From Omphalotus guepiniiformis (lineage: Eukaryota; Basidiomycota; Agaricomycetes; Agaricales; Omphalotaceae): a DNA stretch of 64,000 bases. Made by a program: the position numbers and the translations under genes. Below the pieces are notes generated by a model, which worked only from the letters and a program-made list of their open reading frames with translations, ran no database searches and was not told the origin of the DNA. Shown piece after piece: positions 63,847 through 64,000 of the stretch. The DNA is taken from NCBI GenBank assembly GCA_028554645.1, contig JAQOOI010000056.1, forward strand, positions 48,837-112,836, given 5' to 3'. Position 1 is the first letter of the stretch. Each line of letters begins with the position of its first letter.

Positions 63847-64000
63847 TGTAAGATGAACTCTTGGCTCTCTAACTCCGTTCAACTGGTCTCGCAATGATAT
63901 TCAAGTTTGAACGATATGCGAGTCCTAAAATAAAAAAGGGAAGGAACCTCGTTTACGCCACAGTTGCGCCACAGTACTTAATTCGCAATTTCCAGCTACA
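63847..64000. other. Upstream region at the window edge
   Basis: Presumed promoter of the DUF6540-like gene; nothing else seen. Confidence 0.3.

Noticed and set aside
1..64000. CRISPR arrays, rRNA or tRNA genes, bacterial operons
   Set aside because: No regularly spaced direct repeats with spacers and no conserved RNA gene signatures; introns and gene content are fungal.

Overview
The window looks like nuclear DNA of a filamentous basidiomycete, most likely an Agaricomycete. Every spliced gene I could model has many short introns (about 45-65 nt, GTRNGN donors, CTAAC-like branch sites). The gene set (NACHT-WD40 receptor, leucine-rich F-box protein, GH78 rhamnosidase, small secreted Cys protein, Ty3/Gypsy elements with Chromo domains) fits that group. 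No rRNA, tRNA or CRISPR array was found.

Bases 1-35007 are a nest of three Ty3/Gypsy LTR retrotransposons. Element 1 (window edge to about 12.7 kb; its 5' LTR lies outside) carries gag, pro and pol in three successive -1 frames. Next is a chromovirus (about 12.7-18.47 kb plus 35003-35007) with gag and pol and a C-terminal chromodomain. Element 2 (18471-34998, 16.5 kb, two 1845-bp LTRs, 4-bp target duplication TCGC) sits 5 bp from the end of the chromovirus 3' LTR. Element 1 probably interrupts the chromovirus leader in the same way. Gag-pol expression in all three appears to use -1 ribosomal frameshifting: GGGTTTT three times, AAATTTT once and a near-canonical GAAAAAC once.

The most unusual feature is that elements 1 and 2, though far diverged, each carry the same extra module between pol and the 3' LTR. 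It consists of two multi-exon genes read antisense to gag-pol (order pol> <B <A 3'LTR). Gene A (638 and 660 aa by my splice models) has a Cys cluster spaced like a Zn(II)2Cys6 domain followed by a probable coiled coil. Gene B (about 404 and 342 aa) is Lys/Asp-rich with a helical C-terminus. Spliceosomal introns can survive retrotransposition only on the strand antisense to the genomic RNA, which explains the orientation. Element 1 is also about eightfold enriched in CGCG in coding, intron and LTR DNA alike. Element 2 repeats a 13-bp palindrome, GAGTTAGATACTC.

Bases 35-51 kb are mostly decayed sequence: two degenerate copies of a THEM6-like thioesterase gene, a broken XRN1 exonuclease gene, an F-box 3' fragment and duplicated intergenic segments. 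Live-looking genes among them are a small secreted protein (36.3-36.9 kb, -), an F-box protein (39.5-41.1 kb, +) and a C2H2 zinc-finger protein (45.1-46.4 kb, +).

Bases 51-64 kb hold an intact C2-NACHT-WD40 receptor (51.4-56.6 kb, -, 9 exons, 1595 aa, 14 near-identical WD repeats), the intact thioesterase (57.2-58.6 kb, -), a divergently transcribed GH78 alpha-L-rhamnosidase with two micro-exons (59.4-62.0 kb, +), a hypothetical gene (62.2-62.9 kb, +) and a DUF6540-like gene (63.3-63.8 kb, -). All splice models were built by hand from frames and splice-site consensus; none is confirmed by transcripts.
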